Assembly: GCF_014191545.1 (NCBI RefSeq)
Contig: NZ_AP023361.1
Location: 834,501 to 898,500 of the forward strand
Source: Terrihabitans soli
GTDB lineage: Bacteria > Pseudomonadota > Alphaproteobacteria > Rhizobiales > Methylopilaceae
Length of the DNA stretch: 64,000 nucleotides
Direction: 5' to 3'
Positions 55,080 to 63,855 of this stretch are shown one piece after another. Made by a program: the position numbers and the translations under genes. The notes beneath the pieces were generated by a model that did no database searches, was not told the DNA's origin, and saw only the letters and a program-made list of their open reading frames with translations. Each line of letters opens with the position of its first letter. Positions within the stretch are counted from its first letter, which is position 1.

Positions 55080-56450
55080 ATGGCCGAGACCTTCGACAGC
55101 ATTTTCCGCGGCGGCATCATCGCCAATCAGGACGGGATTCGCAGGGCGGATATAGGCGTCCGCAATGGCCGGATCGCTTTCATCGGAAACCTGGCGCGTG
55201 CCTCGGCGGGAGAGATCGTCAACTGCCGCGGCCTTCATCTTCTGCCCGGCGTCATCGACACCCAGGTGCATTTCCGCGAGCCGGGGCCGACGCACAAGGA
55301 AGATCTCGAATCGGGCTCGCTTGCCGCCGTCATGGGCGGCGTCACGGGCGTGTTCGAGATGCCGAACACCAATCCGCTGACGATCACCGCCGAGGCTCTG
55401 GCCGACAAGCTCGAGCGCGCCAAGCGCATGCATTGCGACCACGCCTTCTTCATCGGCGGCACGCATGAGAATGTCTCGGATCTTCCCGAGTTCGAGCGCC
55501 TGCCGGGCTGCGCCGGTGTGAAGGTGTTCATGGGCTCGTCGACCGGTTCGCTCCTCGTCGACGACGATTCGGGCGTGCGCAATATTCTGAAAGTCATCCG
55601 CCGCCGCGCAAGCTTCCATTCCGAGGACGAGCCCCGGCTCAACGAGCGCAAGCATCTGCGTGTGCCGGGCGATCCGTCGAGCCATCCGGTGTGGCGCGAT
55701 GTGGAAGCGGCGATGAAATGCACCGAGCGCCTCGTGCACATCGCCCATGAGACGGGCGCACGCATCCATGTGCTGCACATCTCCACCGCCGACGAAATGA
55801 AGTTCCTCGCCGCGCATAAGGATGTCGCGACGGTCGAGACGACGCCGCATCATCTGACGCTCGACGACAGCCTTTATGCGACGCTCGGCACGAAGCTGCA
55901 GATGAATCCGCCGGTGCGTTCGGTCGAACATCGCGACGGCATCTGGTGGGGCCTGCATCAGGGCGTTGTCGATGTGCTCGGCTCGGATCACGCGCCGCAC
56001 ACGCTTGAGGAAAAAGCAAAGCCCTATCCGGACTCGCCGTCCGGCATGACGGGCGTGCAGACGCTCGTGCCGATCATGCTCACTCACGTTGCTCAGGGGC
56101 GGCTGTCTCTCGAGCGGCTTGTGGATCTCACCAGCGCCGGCCCGGCGCGCATCTTCAACATCTCGCGCAAGGGCCGTCTTGCCGTCGGCTTCGATGCCGA
56201 CATCACGGTCGTCGATCTCAAGCGCCGCGTGACCATCAAGAATTCCTGGATCGCCTCGCGGTCCAAATGGACTCCCTATGACGGCGTGCCGGTTCAGGGC
56301 TGGCCGGTGGGCACCGTGCTGCGCGGCAAGAGAGTGATGTGGAACGGAGAGCTCGTCGGCCCCGCGACCGGAAAGCCGATCGAGTTTCTGGAAACGCTGC
56401 CGCGGGAGCATGCCCCGGACAAGCCTTCGAACCGGCTCTGGCCGAGCTGA
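55080..56450 (+). CDS. pyrC: Dihydroorotase, class I type
   Basis: 456 residues. It closes carbamoyl-aspartate to dihydroorotate in pyrimidine synthesis. Metal motifs are DTQVHFREPG, the carboxylated Lys in GVKVFMGSSTGS, HVLHISTADE and the Asp in VLGSDHAPHTLEEK. The C-terminal ITVVDLKRRVTI and WTPYDGVPVQGWP are typical. The ATG at 55080 has GAGG six bases ahead; an upstream ATG at 55050 is unlikely. pyrB is not adjacent here. Confidence 0.92.
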   Translation: MAETFDSIFRGGIIANQDGIRRADIGVRNGRIAFIGNLARASAGEIVNCRGLHLLPGVIDTQVHFREPGPTHKEDLESGSLAAVMGGVTGVFEMPNTNPLTITAEALADKLERAKRMHCDHAFFIGGTHENVSDLPEFERLPGCAGVKVFMGSSTGSLLVDDDSGVRNILKVIRRRASFHSEDEPRLNERKHLRVPGDPSSHPVWRDVEAAMKCTERLVHIAHETGARIHVLHISTADEMKFLAAHKDVATVETTPHHLTLDDSLYATLGTKLQMNPPVRSVEHRDGIWWGLHQGVVDVLGSDHAPHTLEEKAKPYPDSPSGMTGVQTLVPIMLTHVAQGRLSLERLVDLTSAGPARIFNISRKGRLAVGFDADITVVDLKRRVTIKNSWIASRSKWTPYDGVPVQGWPVGTVLRGKRVMWNGELVGPATGKPIEFLETLPREHAPDKPSNRLWPS

Positions 56451-56454
56451 GCGT

Positions 56455-57204
56455 CTAGACCCGCTCGGCGTGATCGGGCAGGGGGATCGTCACGAAGAAG
56501 ACGGCGCCCTTTGCGCCGTTGCGCGCGCCGCTCTCGCCGCCAAGGCTGCTGGAGACAAAGCGCACAAGGCGCATGCCGAGACCTTTAATGCGGCCGATGT
56601 CGAAATCCTTCGGCAGGCCGGGCCCGTCATCGGCGACTTCGATCGTCAGGACACCTTCCGCAAGATGCGCCGAGACGCGCACCGCGCAATCCTCGTTATC
56701 GCGATGACCGTGCTTGAACGCGTTGGTGACGAACTCGTTGACGACCAGGCCGAGCTTTGAGGCAATGTCGGTCTCAACGCGCATCCGGTCACAGTCGGCG
56801 GTGAGATTGAAGGCCTTCGGGCTTTCGTCCTGAAGCACCGAGTCCGACAGATCGTTGCAGAGATCGCGCAGATATTGAGAGAACTCGATCGTCCGCATAT
56901 CGCCGGACCGATAGAGCCGGTTATGCACGTGCTGGATCGAGCCGATGCGCAGCCCGGCCTTTTCAAGCTGGTCGCGCGTATGGGCATCGAGTTCCTGATG
57001 CGCCTGCATGCGGAGAATGGAGGAGGCGAGCTGCAGCGAATTGGCAACGCGATGATTGACCTCGCGCATCAACAGCTCCGCCTGACGCAACTCTTCCTCG
57101 CGCGCAGCGAGCTGCGACCGCAATTCTTCGAGTTCCGCCTGAAGGGTCGCGGAATTTAGAGTGCCCGTGGAATCAGCCAACTCGGCCCCCAATTTCCAGG
57201 TCAT
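56455..57204 (-). CDS. HisKA_2/HWE-type sensor histidine kinase, soluble
   Basis: 249 residues with no membrane helix. An N-terminal coiled coil (LQAELEELRSQLAAREEELR) is followed by the phosphoacceptor box with His51 in LMREVNHRVANSLQLASSIL. ATPase motifs are NEFVTNAFKHGH (N box), ADDGPGLP (G1) and GLGMRLVRFVSSSLGG (G2). No receiver or response regulator is next to it, so it is an orphan kinase probably acting on a distant regulator. The ATG at 57204 is chosen; 57246 would add 14 residues. Convergent with pyrC, four bases apart. Confidence 0.88.
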   Translation of the reverse strand: MTWKLGAELADSTGTLNSATLQAELEELRSQLAAREEELRQAELLMREVNHRVANSLQLASSILRMQAHQELDAHTRDQLEKAGLRIGSIQHVHNRLYRSGDMRTIEFSQYLRDLCNDLSDSVLQDESPKAFNLTADCDRMRVETDIASKLGLVVNEFVTNAFKHGHRDNEDCAVRVSAHLAEGVLTIEVADDGPGLPKDFDIGRIKGLGMRLVRFVSSSLGGESGARNGAKGAVFFVTIPLPDHAERV

Positions 57205-57272
57205 GTTCGCAGAATGCAGGAGAGCCGTAAACCGGCCAGAGCGCACAAGCCCGTGAGGCTATTGGTGCTTGT

Positions 57273-57884
57273 CTAATCGCCGGCGACGAAGAAATGCCAG
57301 ACGCCATCGGGCGCGATGCCGACGCGATAAAAGTTGTAGGCGCCGAATTCCTTCATCTCATTGTATTCAAAACTTGTCACGATCTTGAACAGTTCGATTG
57401 TCTGGGCCGGCGTCAAATCGTTGATCGGGTACTGAGCGAAATACGGCCACACATACATTTCCTGCGGCGTGCCCTTATCGACATGCACATAACCGGCTTC
57501 CAGAACTTCGGCGAGAATGGCCATGACCTCGCGGCCTTCGCCATCGTTCGACTGTTCCTTCATGGCCGCAATCGGATCGTTCTCGCCTTCTCCGAAGGAA
57601 AAGGCGGGAGGCATTTCGTTGGTCTGGATAACGATCTTCAGCTTGTCGAGATCGCCCGAAAGAGCGGCTTCGAGAATCTTGTCGCGCATGGCGCGCACCG
57701 GATCGGGCAGGAGGCCCGGATCGTACATGACGTCGGGCTTTTCGACCGGCGCGGTTGCGCCGCCGGCGGGCGCCTCTGTCGGCGGCGCGGACGGGCCTTT
57801 CGCGGGAAGCTGGCTTTCCGCCGCCGCTGCCACATGTGGTGCCAACGCGATCAGAAGGGCCGTCAGACCTGCAATCATGCGCAT
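57273..57884 (-). CDS. Secreted protein of unknown function
   Basis: 203 residues. A signal peptide (MRMIAGLTALLIALAPHVA) is followed by a Pro/Ala-rich linker, then a roughly 140-residue domain: LPDPVRAMRDKILEAALSGDLDKLKIVI, FGEGENDPIAAMKEQSND, KGTPQEMYVWPYFAQYPIN and GIAPDGVWHFFVAGD. The last block resembles uncharacterised alphaproteobacterial periplasmic proteins. No function is assigned. It is a single gene between the kinase and a LysE exporter. Confidence 0.75.
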   Translation of the reverse strand: MRMIAGLTALLIALAPHVAAAAESQLPAKGPSAPPTEAPAGGATAPVEKPDVMYDPGLLPDPVRAMRDKILEAALSGDLDKLKIVIQTNEMPPAFSFGEGENDPIAAMKEQSNDGEGREVMAILAEVLEAGYVHVDKGTPQEMYVWPYFAQYPINDLTPAQTIELFKIVTSFEYNEMKEFGAYNFYRVGIAPDGVWHFFVAGD

Positions 57885-58044
57885 CGAAGTTTTCCCGAGC
57901 GGCAGAACCGGAATGCAGCCTAGCCTGTTATCAGGGGAAGCGCGAGCTTGCCCCTTGAGCCTGCTTCCAATTATCACCCCTTGGGCGCCCCCGCGTCCTT
58001 CTGCCTGCCCCTTCTTGCCTCGTTTGGCCCTGCGGAGAGATTGA

Positions 58045-58683
58045 ATGCTCGATTGGGCATTGCTGGCGATTGGCTTTGGTATCGGTTTCGCCATGGCCGC
58101 CCCGATGGGGCCGATCAACATCATGGTCATCCATCGGGGGGTCAGGCACGGCTTCATGTCGGCCTTCATCGCCGGGCTCGGGGCGGTGGCCGGGGATACG
58201 CTTTATGCGGCGATCGCCGCCTTCGGCATCACGTCGGCATCCGACCTCATCACCGGCCATCTCACGCTGATCAAGATTGTCGGCGGGCTTCTCCTGATCG
58301 GCTTCGGCCTGTCCGTCGTGCCGCGCACGCCGCATCCGGAAGAGGGCGTGGAAGAGGATGTGCGCCCTTCGATGTTCGGCGCGGCGGTGTCGAGCTTTGT
58401 GATGTGCGTCACCAACCCGGCGCTGCTGCTCGGTTTTGCCGCGGTGTTTTCCGGCCTCGACGAGATCGGCCGGGCGCCCGACAATTACAAATCGGCGTTC
58501 GAATTGACGCTCGGCGTTCTGACCGGCGGCATTGTCTGGTGGTTTTTGCTGGCGAGCACCGTCGCGCGCTTCCGCCACCGCATCACCGTGCCGTGGCTGC
58601 GCAGCATCAACATCATCGCGGGCGTCGCGCTGATGGTGTTCGGCGGGCTTCTGCTCGCCGACGTCGCACTCAATATTTTCTGA
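58045..58683 (+). CDS. LysE family transporter
   Basis: 212 residues with about six helices. The N-terminal GFAMAAPMGPINIMVIHRGVRHG is the LysE/RhtB signature, and FVMCVTNPALLLGFAAVF lies in the second half. The family exports amino acids such as lysine, homoserine or threonine. The substrate is unknown. A polar stretch (PRTPHPEEGVEEDVRPS) forms the central loop. Confidence 0.9.
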   Translation: MLDWALLAIGFGIGFAMAAPMGPINIMVIHRGVRHGFMSAFIAGLGAVAGDTLYAAIAAFGITSASDLITGHLTLIKIVGGLLLIGFGLSVVPRTPHPEEGVEEDVRPSMFGAAVSSFVMCVTNPALLLGFAAVFSGLDEIGRAPDNYKSAFELTLGVLTGGIVWWFLLASTVARFRHRITVPWLRSINIIAGVALMVFGGLLLADVALNIF

Positions 58684-58686
58684 AGA

Positions 58687-58953
58687 TTACTGCGTTGCCA
58701 TTGCGAGCGTGAACTCGCCGCGGCGCAGACGGTCGGGCAGGCCTTCCGCAAAGGAGGCTACGGCTTCCTCGCCGAAGCTCTGCACGAGTTCGGCAAAGGC
58801 GCGGAACAGGGCGGCTTGCGCCACGCATTCCGTCGGCAGCCCGTCGAGAAGAGCGCCTTCCCAGGCTTCTTCGAGATAAGTGAGAGCTGCGAAGCGCTCG
58901 TTCGAGTGCTTTTCGCGATCGACGACATTCGGCGGAAACTGAGAAGCGGCCAT
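58687..58953 (-). CDS. Small unknown protein
   Basis: 88 residues from the ATG at 58953 (an ATG at 58959 adds two). It is acidic and helical: NERFAALTYLEEAWEGALLDGLP, QAALFRAFAELVQSFGEEAV and FAEGLPDRLRRGEFTLAM. There is no membrane segment and no cysteine beyond one. No family is recognised. A near-CtrA box (TTTA-N7-TTAA, 59040-59054) lies about 87 bases upstream. Confidence 0.6.
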   Translation of the reverse strand: MAASQFPPNVVDREKHSNERFAALTYLEEAWEGALLDGLPTECVAQAALFRAFAELVQSFGEEAVASFAEGLPDRLRRGEFTLAMATQ

Positions 58954-59063
58954 GATCATCCCCGCGGCACACACCCCATGTGCCGCCCGTTGTTGGATGA
59001 GCAACCTAGCAGCGCAGTTCGGCCCGCGCTTCACGTTCTTTTAAGGAAGGTTAATTCGACCGC

Positions 59064-59669
59064 TCAATTGCCGTGTCTTGTGGCGATTTCGCGGGTCAGC
59101 TTGGCGCCTTCGGCCAGATAGCGGCGCACCGCAAGATCGGCCGAGGGCGTGCAGGTGCGGTAGGTGAGCTGAAAGCCGTTATAGCCTTCGTTGAAGGCGC
59201 CGGCGAGGCGTTCGCGGCGATCGGCCGGGCCGCCTTCGGCATCGATCAGCGCCCGCATCTTGTCGCGCCAGGCCGCGCCGTCATCGGCGCCGCAGAGCGG
59301 GCGCAGATAATGCAGCGCGCCGAGAATTTCGCTGATGCGGCGCAGATCTTTTTCATAAGGCGGAGGCGGCGTGTTCGCCGCGGCGGGCGCCGCCTTCATC
59401 GGCGCGCCGGTGCCGGCGGCGGCAGGACCCGTGGGCACGCTGCTTTCATTGGCCGACGGATCGAGGCCGAGCGTTCCGGGCTGAGTTGCGCCCGGAGCTG
59501 TCGTGCCCGGGGCTCCGGGCGCGGTCTGTGCGGCGGGCGGTTTTCTCTGTTGCTGTTTTTTCTGCTGCTGCTGGCGGCGGAAGAAATCGAACGGCGATTG
59601 CGCTTGCGCGCTTTCCACCGCAACGACCGAAAAGATCAGTACGAGACAAAGAACGATCCGCGCGATCAT
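59064..59669 (-). CDS. TIGR02301 family secreted protein
   Basis: 201 residues. Signal peptide MIARIVLCLVLIFSVVAVES, then a Gln-rich stretch (RRQQQQKKQQQRK) and a Pro/Ala linker. The TIGR02301 domain follows, recognised by PYEKDLRRISEILGALHYLR, LCGADDGAAWRDKM, FNEGYNGFQLTYRTC and the final EGAKLTREIA. The function is unknown. The start overlaps the NUDIX stop as ATGA, a linkage usual in these bacteria. Confidence 0.85.
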   Translation of the reverse strand: MIARIVLCLVLIFSVVAVESAQAQSPFDFFRRQQQQKKQQQRKPPAAQTAPGAPGTTAPGATQPGTLGLDPSANESSVPTGPAAAGTGAPMKAAPAAANTPPPPYEKDLRRISEILGALHYLRPLCGADDGAAWRDKMRALIDAEGGPADRRERLAGAFNEGYNGFQLTYRTCTPSADLAVRRYLAEGAKLTREIATRHGN

Positions 59670-60091
59670 GCGGTCATGCTTTCCGGAAGAACGAGGGCGG
59701 CAGCTTCTGCGACGATGCGGTGGAGATCGTCGGTCACGGGCAGGCCGTCAAGCGTCTTGGGATCGGCCCACACGACCGCTGAGGCTTCCGGCCCGGTCTG
59801 CGGTTCGCCCGAGATCCAGCGGCCGGCAAAGGCGACGACGATAAAATGAAATTGCGGGCCCTCGCGCGGCATGACTTCGACAATGCCGGCAAAATCGACG
59901 ATCTCGGCGGTGACCTGCACTTCCTCTTCGAGTTCGCGCAAAGCAGCTTCCGCAAGCTTCTCGCCGAATTCGACCCGTCCGCCCGGCAGCGACCATAGTC
60001 CCTGAAGCGATCCGACGGCGCGCTGGGCGAGGAGTACGCGTCCATCGCGGAACACCGCGGTGGATACGCCGACTTCGGGACGATTTTTCAT
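59666..60091 (-). CDS. NUDIX hydrolase
   Basis: 141 residues. The NUDIX box is essentially complete: GGRVEFGEKLAEAALRELEEEV, matching G-x5-E-x7-R-E-x2-E-E with Glu residues for Mg2+. It hydrolyses nucleoside diphosphates linked to another moiety; the exact substrate (ADP-ribose or oxidised nucleotides) is open. It is coupled to the TIGR02301 gene. Confidence 0.92.
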   Translation of the reverse strand: MKNRPEVGVSTAVFRDGRVLLAQRAVGSLQGLWSLPGGRVEFGEKLAEAALRELEEEVQVTAEIVDFAGIVEVMPREGPQFHFIVVAFAGRWISGEPQTGPEASAVVWADPKTLDGLPVTDDLHRIVAEAAALVLPESMTA

Positions 60092-60111
60092 CGCACCGAG
60101 ATAGACCTGGA

Positions 60112-60630
60112 TCAGTTGTCGAACAAGGCGTCGACGGCCGCCTGGGCGTCGTCGGCCGAAACCTCTTCGGGATGCGACAGGCCGTTGATGAGGGCGCTGG
60201 CCCGAGCGATCAGCATTTCCGCCGCTTCGGTCGCCTCGGTGAGCGCAATATCGGCCTCGCCAGGTTCCTTTTCGGCTTCCACAGCATCCTGGCCGACGAG
60301 AAGCACGGTCTCGATCTCGGCAACGATGACGTCGAGCTGCTTTTTCACGGCCGTTCGCGCCAGCGCATAGCCCTCAATGGCCAGCGCCTTGGCGCGGAAG
60401 CCGGTCGCTTCGAAATGGTCCGGATAGGAAAGGACCTTCCAGTCGAGGATATCCTGCTTGAGATCGGGCGATGACGGATAAAGCTCCATCATCATCACCA
60501 TCTCATTGAAATGGTTCAGGTAATCGGTCGAAAGGCCGGTATAGGGGTTGATGTTCGCGCCCACGAACTCATCGCGCAGCTCGGCCAGACGGGCCTGTGT
60601 GTCAGGAACTGCGACGGGCGCAACACTCAT
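60112..60630 (-). CDS. Conserved unknown protein
   Basis: 172 residues, no signal or membrane helix. The conserved-looking centre is ANINPYTGLSTDYLNHFNEMVMMMELYPSSPD (about residues 25-56) and VLSYPDHFEATGFRAKALAIEGYALA. The C-terminal 60 residues are acidic and helical. It resembles a rhizobial family that sits near the NUDIX/TIGR02301 pair, function unknown. The start at 60630 is the first ATG. Confidence 0.75.
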   Translation of the reverse strand: MSVAPVAVPDTQARLAELRDEFVGANINPYTGLSTDYLNHFNEMVMMMELYPSSPDLKQDILDWKVLSYPDHFEATGFRAKALAIEGYALARTAVKKQLDVIVAEIETVLLVGQDAVEAEKEPGEADIALTEATEAAEMLIARASALINGLSHPEEVSADDAQAAVDALFDN

Positions 60631-60696
60631 TTTGTCAGTCTTCTTGGGCAGGTAACCGCGACTGGCTCAACATGAATGAGGCCGCTTGCTGCAGGG

Positions 60697-62097
60697 TTAA
60701 CGCTTATGCAGCAACACGCCAGGATTGAGTTGGTTGTCCGGATCGAGCGCCGTCTTCAATGCGCGCATCAGATCGAGCTCGGTTTCGCTTTTGATGCCGG
60801 GCAGAAGATCGCGTTTGAGCCTTCCAATACCGTGTTCGGCGGCAATCGAGCCATTGAAGCTTTTCACCACCTCATGCACCGCAGCGTTCATCGCATCCCA
60901 GCGGGCGATGAAACTTTCCGCGTCCATACTTTCCGGCTGCGTGACGTTGAAATGGATATTGCCGTCGCCGAGATGGCCGAACGGGCAGGGGCGGCAGCCG
61001 GGCACCGCTGCGAGCGCAGCCTTCGTCGCGGCGCGGATAAAGGCCGGAACATCTTTCACCGGCACGGCGACATCGTGCTTGATCGAGGCGCCGGCAAGCC
61101 CCTGCGCATCGGACATGATTTCGCGATAGGCCCAGAGTTTCTCGCGCGCCTCGGGAGAACCTGCCGTCACGCTGTCGGCGATATCGCCGTCGACGCGCGC
61201 GCCGTTGACGATACGGAACAGAATATCATCGAGCCCGCTTGCGGACACCGACGAGAGTTCGAGCAGCACATACCAATCGTGCTGCGCTTTCAGCGGCAGC
61301 GGCACGCCGAGTTTCTTTGCGGCAAGTCCAATGCCGAAACACGGGATGAGTTCGGCTGCGGTGACATCCGGCCCCGCTTCCGTGCGCGCACGGCGAAACA
61401 GCGCCAGAGCCGAATCCGGCGAGGGCACGCCGGCCAGCACGGTCGCAACCGAGCGCGGGCGCGCGAAGAGTTTCAAGGCGGCGGCGGTGATGATGCCGAG
61501 CGTGCCTTCCGAACCGGTGAAGACGTGTTTGAGATCGTAGCCGGTATTGTCTTTGCGCAGCGTGCGCAGTCCATTCCAGATTCGCCCGTCGGCCAGCACG
61601 ACTTCAAGTCCGAGCACAAGATCGCGCGCCGAGCCATAGGCTAGCACGGCAAGGCCGCCGGCATTGGTCGCAAGATTGCCGCCGATCGTGCAGCTTTCTT
61701 CGGAAGCAAGGCTCAAGGGGAAAAGACGGTCGACGCTTTCGGCGGCTCTGCGCGCTGTGGCGAGCGTCGCCCCGGCATCGATGATGAGCGTGTTGCCGTC
61801 CGGATCGAGCGCCCGGACTTTGTCCATACGCGCGAGCGAAATCACAATGGCGTTGTCGAGCCCTTCCGGCGTCTGGCCGCCGACAAGCCCGGTATTGCCG
61901 CCATATGGCACGATGGGCATCTTCAGGTCCGCGGCGAGGCGGACGACGGCGGACACCTCTTCCGTCGAGCCGGGCTTCACGAAAGCCGCCGCGTTTCCAT
62001 GGAACAGGCCGCGCCGTTCCGACAGATCGATGCCGGATGCGACATTCTCCTTTCCGCAGATGGCGGCAAGGCGGGCGATGAAATCGGGAGCGGCCAT
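60697..62097 (-). CDS. FAD-linked oxidase, GlcD/D-2-hydroxyacid dehydrogenase type
   Basis: 466 residues. The VAO/PCMH-type FAD domain has VPYGGNTGLVGGQTP, the diphosphate-binding GGNLATNAGG, and YDLKHVFTGSEGTLGIITAA. The C-terminal FAD-oxidase domain has CPFGHLGDGNIHFNVTQ and SIAAEHGIGRLKRDLLPG. Related enzymes oxidise D-lactate, glycolate or D-2-hydroxyglutarate; this one is closest in feel to D2HGDH-like proteins. It overlaps the LysE-type gene stop by one base. Confidence 0.9.
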   Translation of the reverse strand: MAAPDFIARLAAICGKENVASGIDLSERRGLFHGNAAAFVKPGSTEEVSAVVRLAADLKMPIVPYGGNTGLVGGQTPEGLDNAIVISLARMDKVRALDPDGNTLIIDAGATLATARRAAESVDRLFPLSLASEESCTIGGNLATNAGGLAVLAYGSARDLVLGLEVVLADGRIWNGLRTLRKDNTGYDLKHVFTGSEGTLGIITAAALKLFARPRSVATVLAGVPSPDSALALFRRARTEAGPDVTAAELIPCFGIGLAAKKLGVPLPLKAQHDWYVLLELSSVSASGLDDILFRIVNGARVDGDIADSVTAGSPEAREKLWAYREIMSDAQGLAGASIKHDVAVPVKDVPAFIRAATKAALAAVPGCRPCPFGHLGDGNIHFNVTQPESMDAESFIARWDAMNAAVHEVVKSFNGSIAAEHGIGRLKRDLLPGIKSETELDLMRALKTALDPDNQLNPGVLLHKR

Positions 62098-62723
62098 CAG
62101 GCGCGCTCCGCGGCGAGTTTGGCGCCAAGGCCGATAAACATCACGCCCATCAGTTTGCGCAGCCGCGCCGCCATCAGCTCATCTTCGCGCAATTTCGCAG
62201 AGATTCGTCCGGACAAAGCGACCATCGCAAGATTGACGGCAAGGCCGATGCAATTGACGGTCAGGCCAAGGATCAGAAGCTGGCCGATAACGTTTCCGGC
62301 CTGCTGATCGACGAATTGCGGCAAGAGCGCGAGGAAGAAGACAGCGACTTTCGGGTTCAAAACGTCACTTATGAAACCCTGCAGGAAGATCGCGCGCGTG
62401 GAACGGCCGCGCAGTTTCGATGAGGTGAGCTGGACATTCGAGCGGTCGAGCAGGGCGCTGATGCCGAGATAGATGAGATAGGCCGCGCCCGCCCATTTGA
62501 CGATGGTGAAGGCCAGCGCCGAGGTCATCAGGATGGCGGAGAGACCGGTGATGGCGGCGAGAAGATGTACATAGCAGCCGAGATTGATGCCGAGCGAGGC
62601 GGCAACGCCGGCGCGCGGCCCCTGCGCCACGCAGCGGCTGAGGAGATAGATCATATCGGGGCCGGGCGAGATGCTGAGAAGAAAGCTCGCGCCGACAAAG
62701 AGGAGGTAGGTGTGCCAGGACAT
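62097..62723 (-). CDS. LysE family translocator
   Basis: 208 residues. N-terminal SFLLSISPGPDMIYLLSRCVAQGPRAG is the LysE/RhtB signature, and the FLQGFISDVLNPKVAVFFLALLPQF block is diagnostic. About six helices. Substrate is likely a small amino acid (homoserine or threonine class), not determined. It is transcribed with the FAD oxidase gene. Confidence 0.92.
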   Translation of the reverse strand: MSWHTYLLFVGASFLLSISPGPDMIYLLSRCVAQGPRAGVAASLGINLGCYVHLLAAITGLSAILMTSALAFTIVKWAGAAYLIYLGISALLDRSNVQLTSSKLRGRSTRAIFLQGFISDVLNPKVAVFFLALLPQFVDQQAGNVIGQLLILGLTVNCIGLAVNLAMVALSGRISAKLREDELMAARLRKLMGVMFIGLGAKLAAERA

Positions 62724-62759
62724 AACGGAGCGATCTTAGGCCAGCCGGTGCGGTGAGGG

Positions 62760-63740
62760 CTAGCGCGCCGCCGCGCGCTTCAGCCGGTCATTGATCGCCT
62801 CGCCGAGCCCGTGTTCGGGGACCGGCGCCACGGCAATCGCGGAAGGCCCGAGCGCATCGAGCTCGCGAAGATAGGCGAAGAGATTTGCGGCGGCCTCCGA
62901 AAGATCGCCCGAGGGCGACAGGTTGAGGTGGGCGATGCCGCGCCCGCCCAAAGGCTCTGTTGCGCCGAAGCCGAGAAAGGCCTCGTTCGAAGCGACGTCT
63001 TCGGCGTTGAGGCGCACAAGAGCGTTCGGCGCGTAATGCTGGGCGAGCATGCCCGGTGCCTGCACGGCCTCGGTGGCTTCTGCGAGTTTTTCGCCGAGCG
63101 CGCGTTCGATGTCCTCGCGCGCAAGGCCGCCGGGACGCAGGAGGCGCACCGGCTCGCCCGGCAGGCAGGCGATGACGGTCGATTCGACGCCGATCTCGGT
63201 GCGGCCATCATTGATGATGATCGCGACTTTGCCGGCGAGATCGTGTGCGACATGTTCGGCCGAGGTCGGCGAGACGCGGCCGGACGCGTTGGCGGAGGGG
63301 GCGACGACCGGCGCGCCGAATTCGTCGAGCAGTTTTTGCGCGACGGGATGGGACGGCACGCGGATCGCAACGGTCGGAAGGCCGGCGCGCGCCAGCTCAT
63401 GCACCGGGCAATCTTGCGTGGAGGGCACGACGAGCGTCAGCGGGCCGGGCCAGAATGCCGCGCCGAGCTTTTCTGCGCGCGCATCGAACGCGCCGATTTT
63501 CCGCGCATCTTCGAGCGAGACGGTGTGGGCGATCAGCGGATTGAAACTCGGCCGGCCTTTGGCGGCGAAGATCTTGGCGACGGCGACACCGTTGCGCGCA
63601 TCGGCGCCGAGCCCGTAGACGGTCTCGGTCGGGAAGGCGACGAGTTCGCCTGAGGCCAAAGCCCAGGAGGCCTGGCCGAGGGCTTCCGAAGTCGGCGGCA
63701 GGATTTTGGTCACGGACGGGGCTTTTTCGGGGGCGGTCAC
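62760..63740 (-). CDS. Threonylcarbamoyl-AMP synthase, Sua5 type
   Basis: 326 residues. It makes threonylcarbamoyl-AMP from Thr, bicarbonate and ATP for the t6A37 modification of tRNA. The YrdC domain has VAFPTETVYGLGADARNG, FIAHTVS-like PLIAHTVSLEDARK and SANASGRVSPTSAEHV. The C-terminal Sua5 domain (APGMLAQHYAPNALVRL ...) distinguishes it from the shorter TsaC. The partner TsaD is not in the window. Confidence 0.93.
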   Translation of the reverse strand: MTAPEKAPSVTKILPPTSEALGQASWALASGELVAFPTETVYGLGADARNGVAVAKIFAAKGRPSFNPLIAHTVSLEDARKIGAFDARAEKLGAAFWPGPLTLVVPSTQDCPVHELARAGLPTVAIRVPSHPVAQKLLDEFGAPVVAPSANASGRVSPTSAEHVAHDLAGKVAIIINDGRTEIGVESTVIACLPGEPVRLLRPGGLAREDIERALGEKLAEATEAVQAPGMLAQHYAPNALVRLNAEDVASNEAFLGFGATEPLGGRGIAHLNLSPSGDLSEAAANLFAYLRELDALGPSAIAVAPVPEHGLGEAINDRLKRAAAR

Positions 63741-63855
63741 AATGTCTGCCTACACGCACTTGAGATGAAGGGAAACTCGCCAACATAAGGGATAGGAGAA
63801 AGTCTTGCCTTCCGCGGCGGGGCAGTGTTCCCTCCGGCCCAATCCCTATCCCGAA

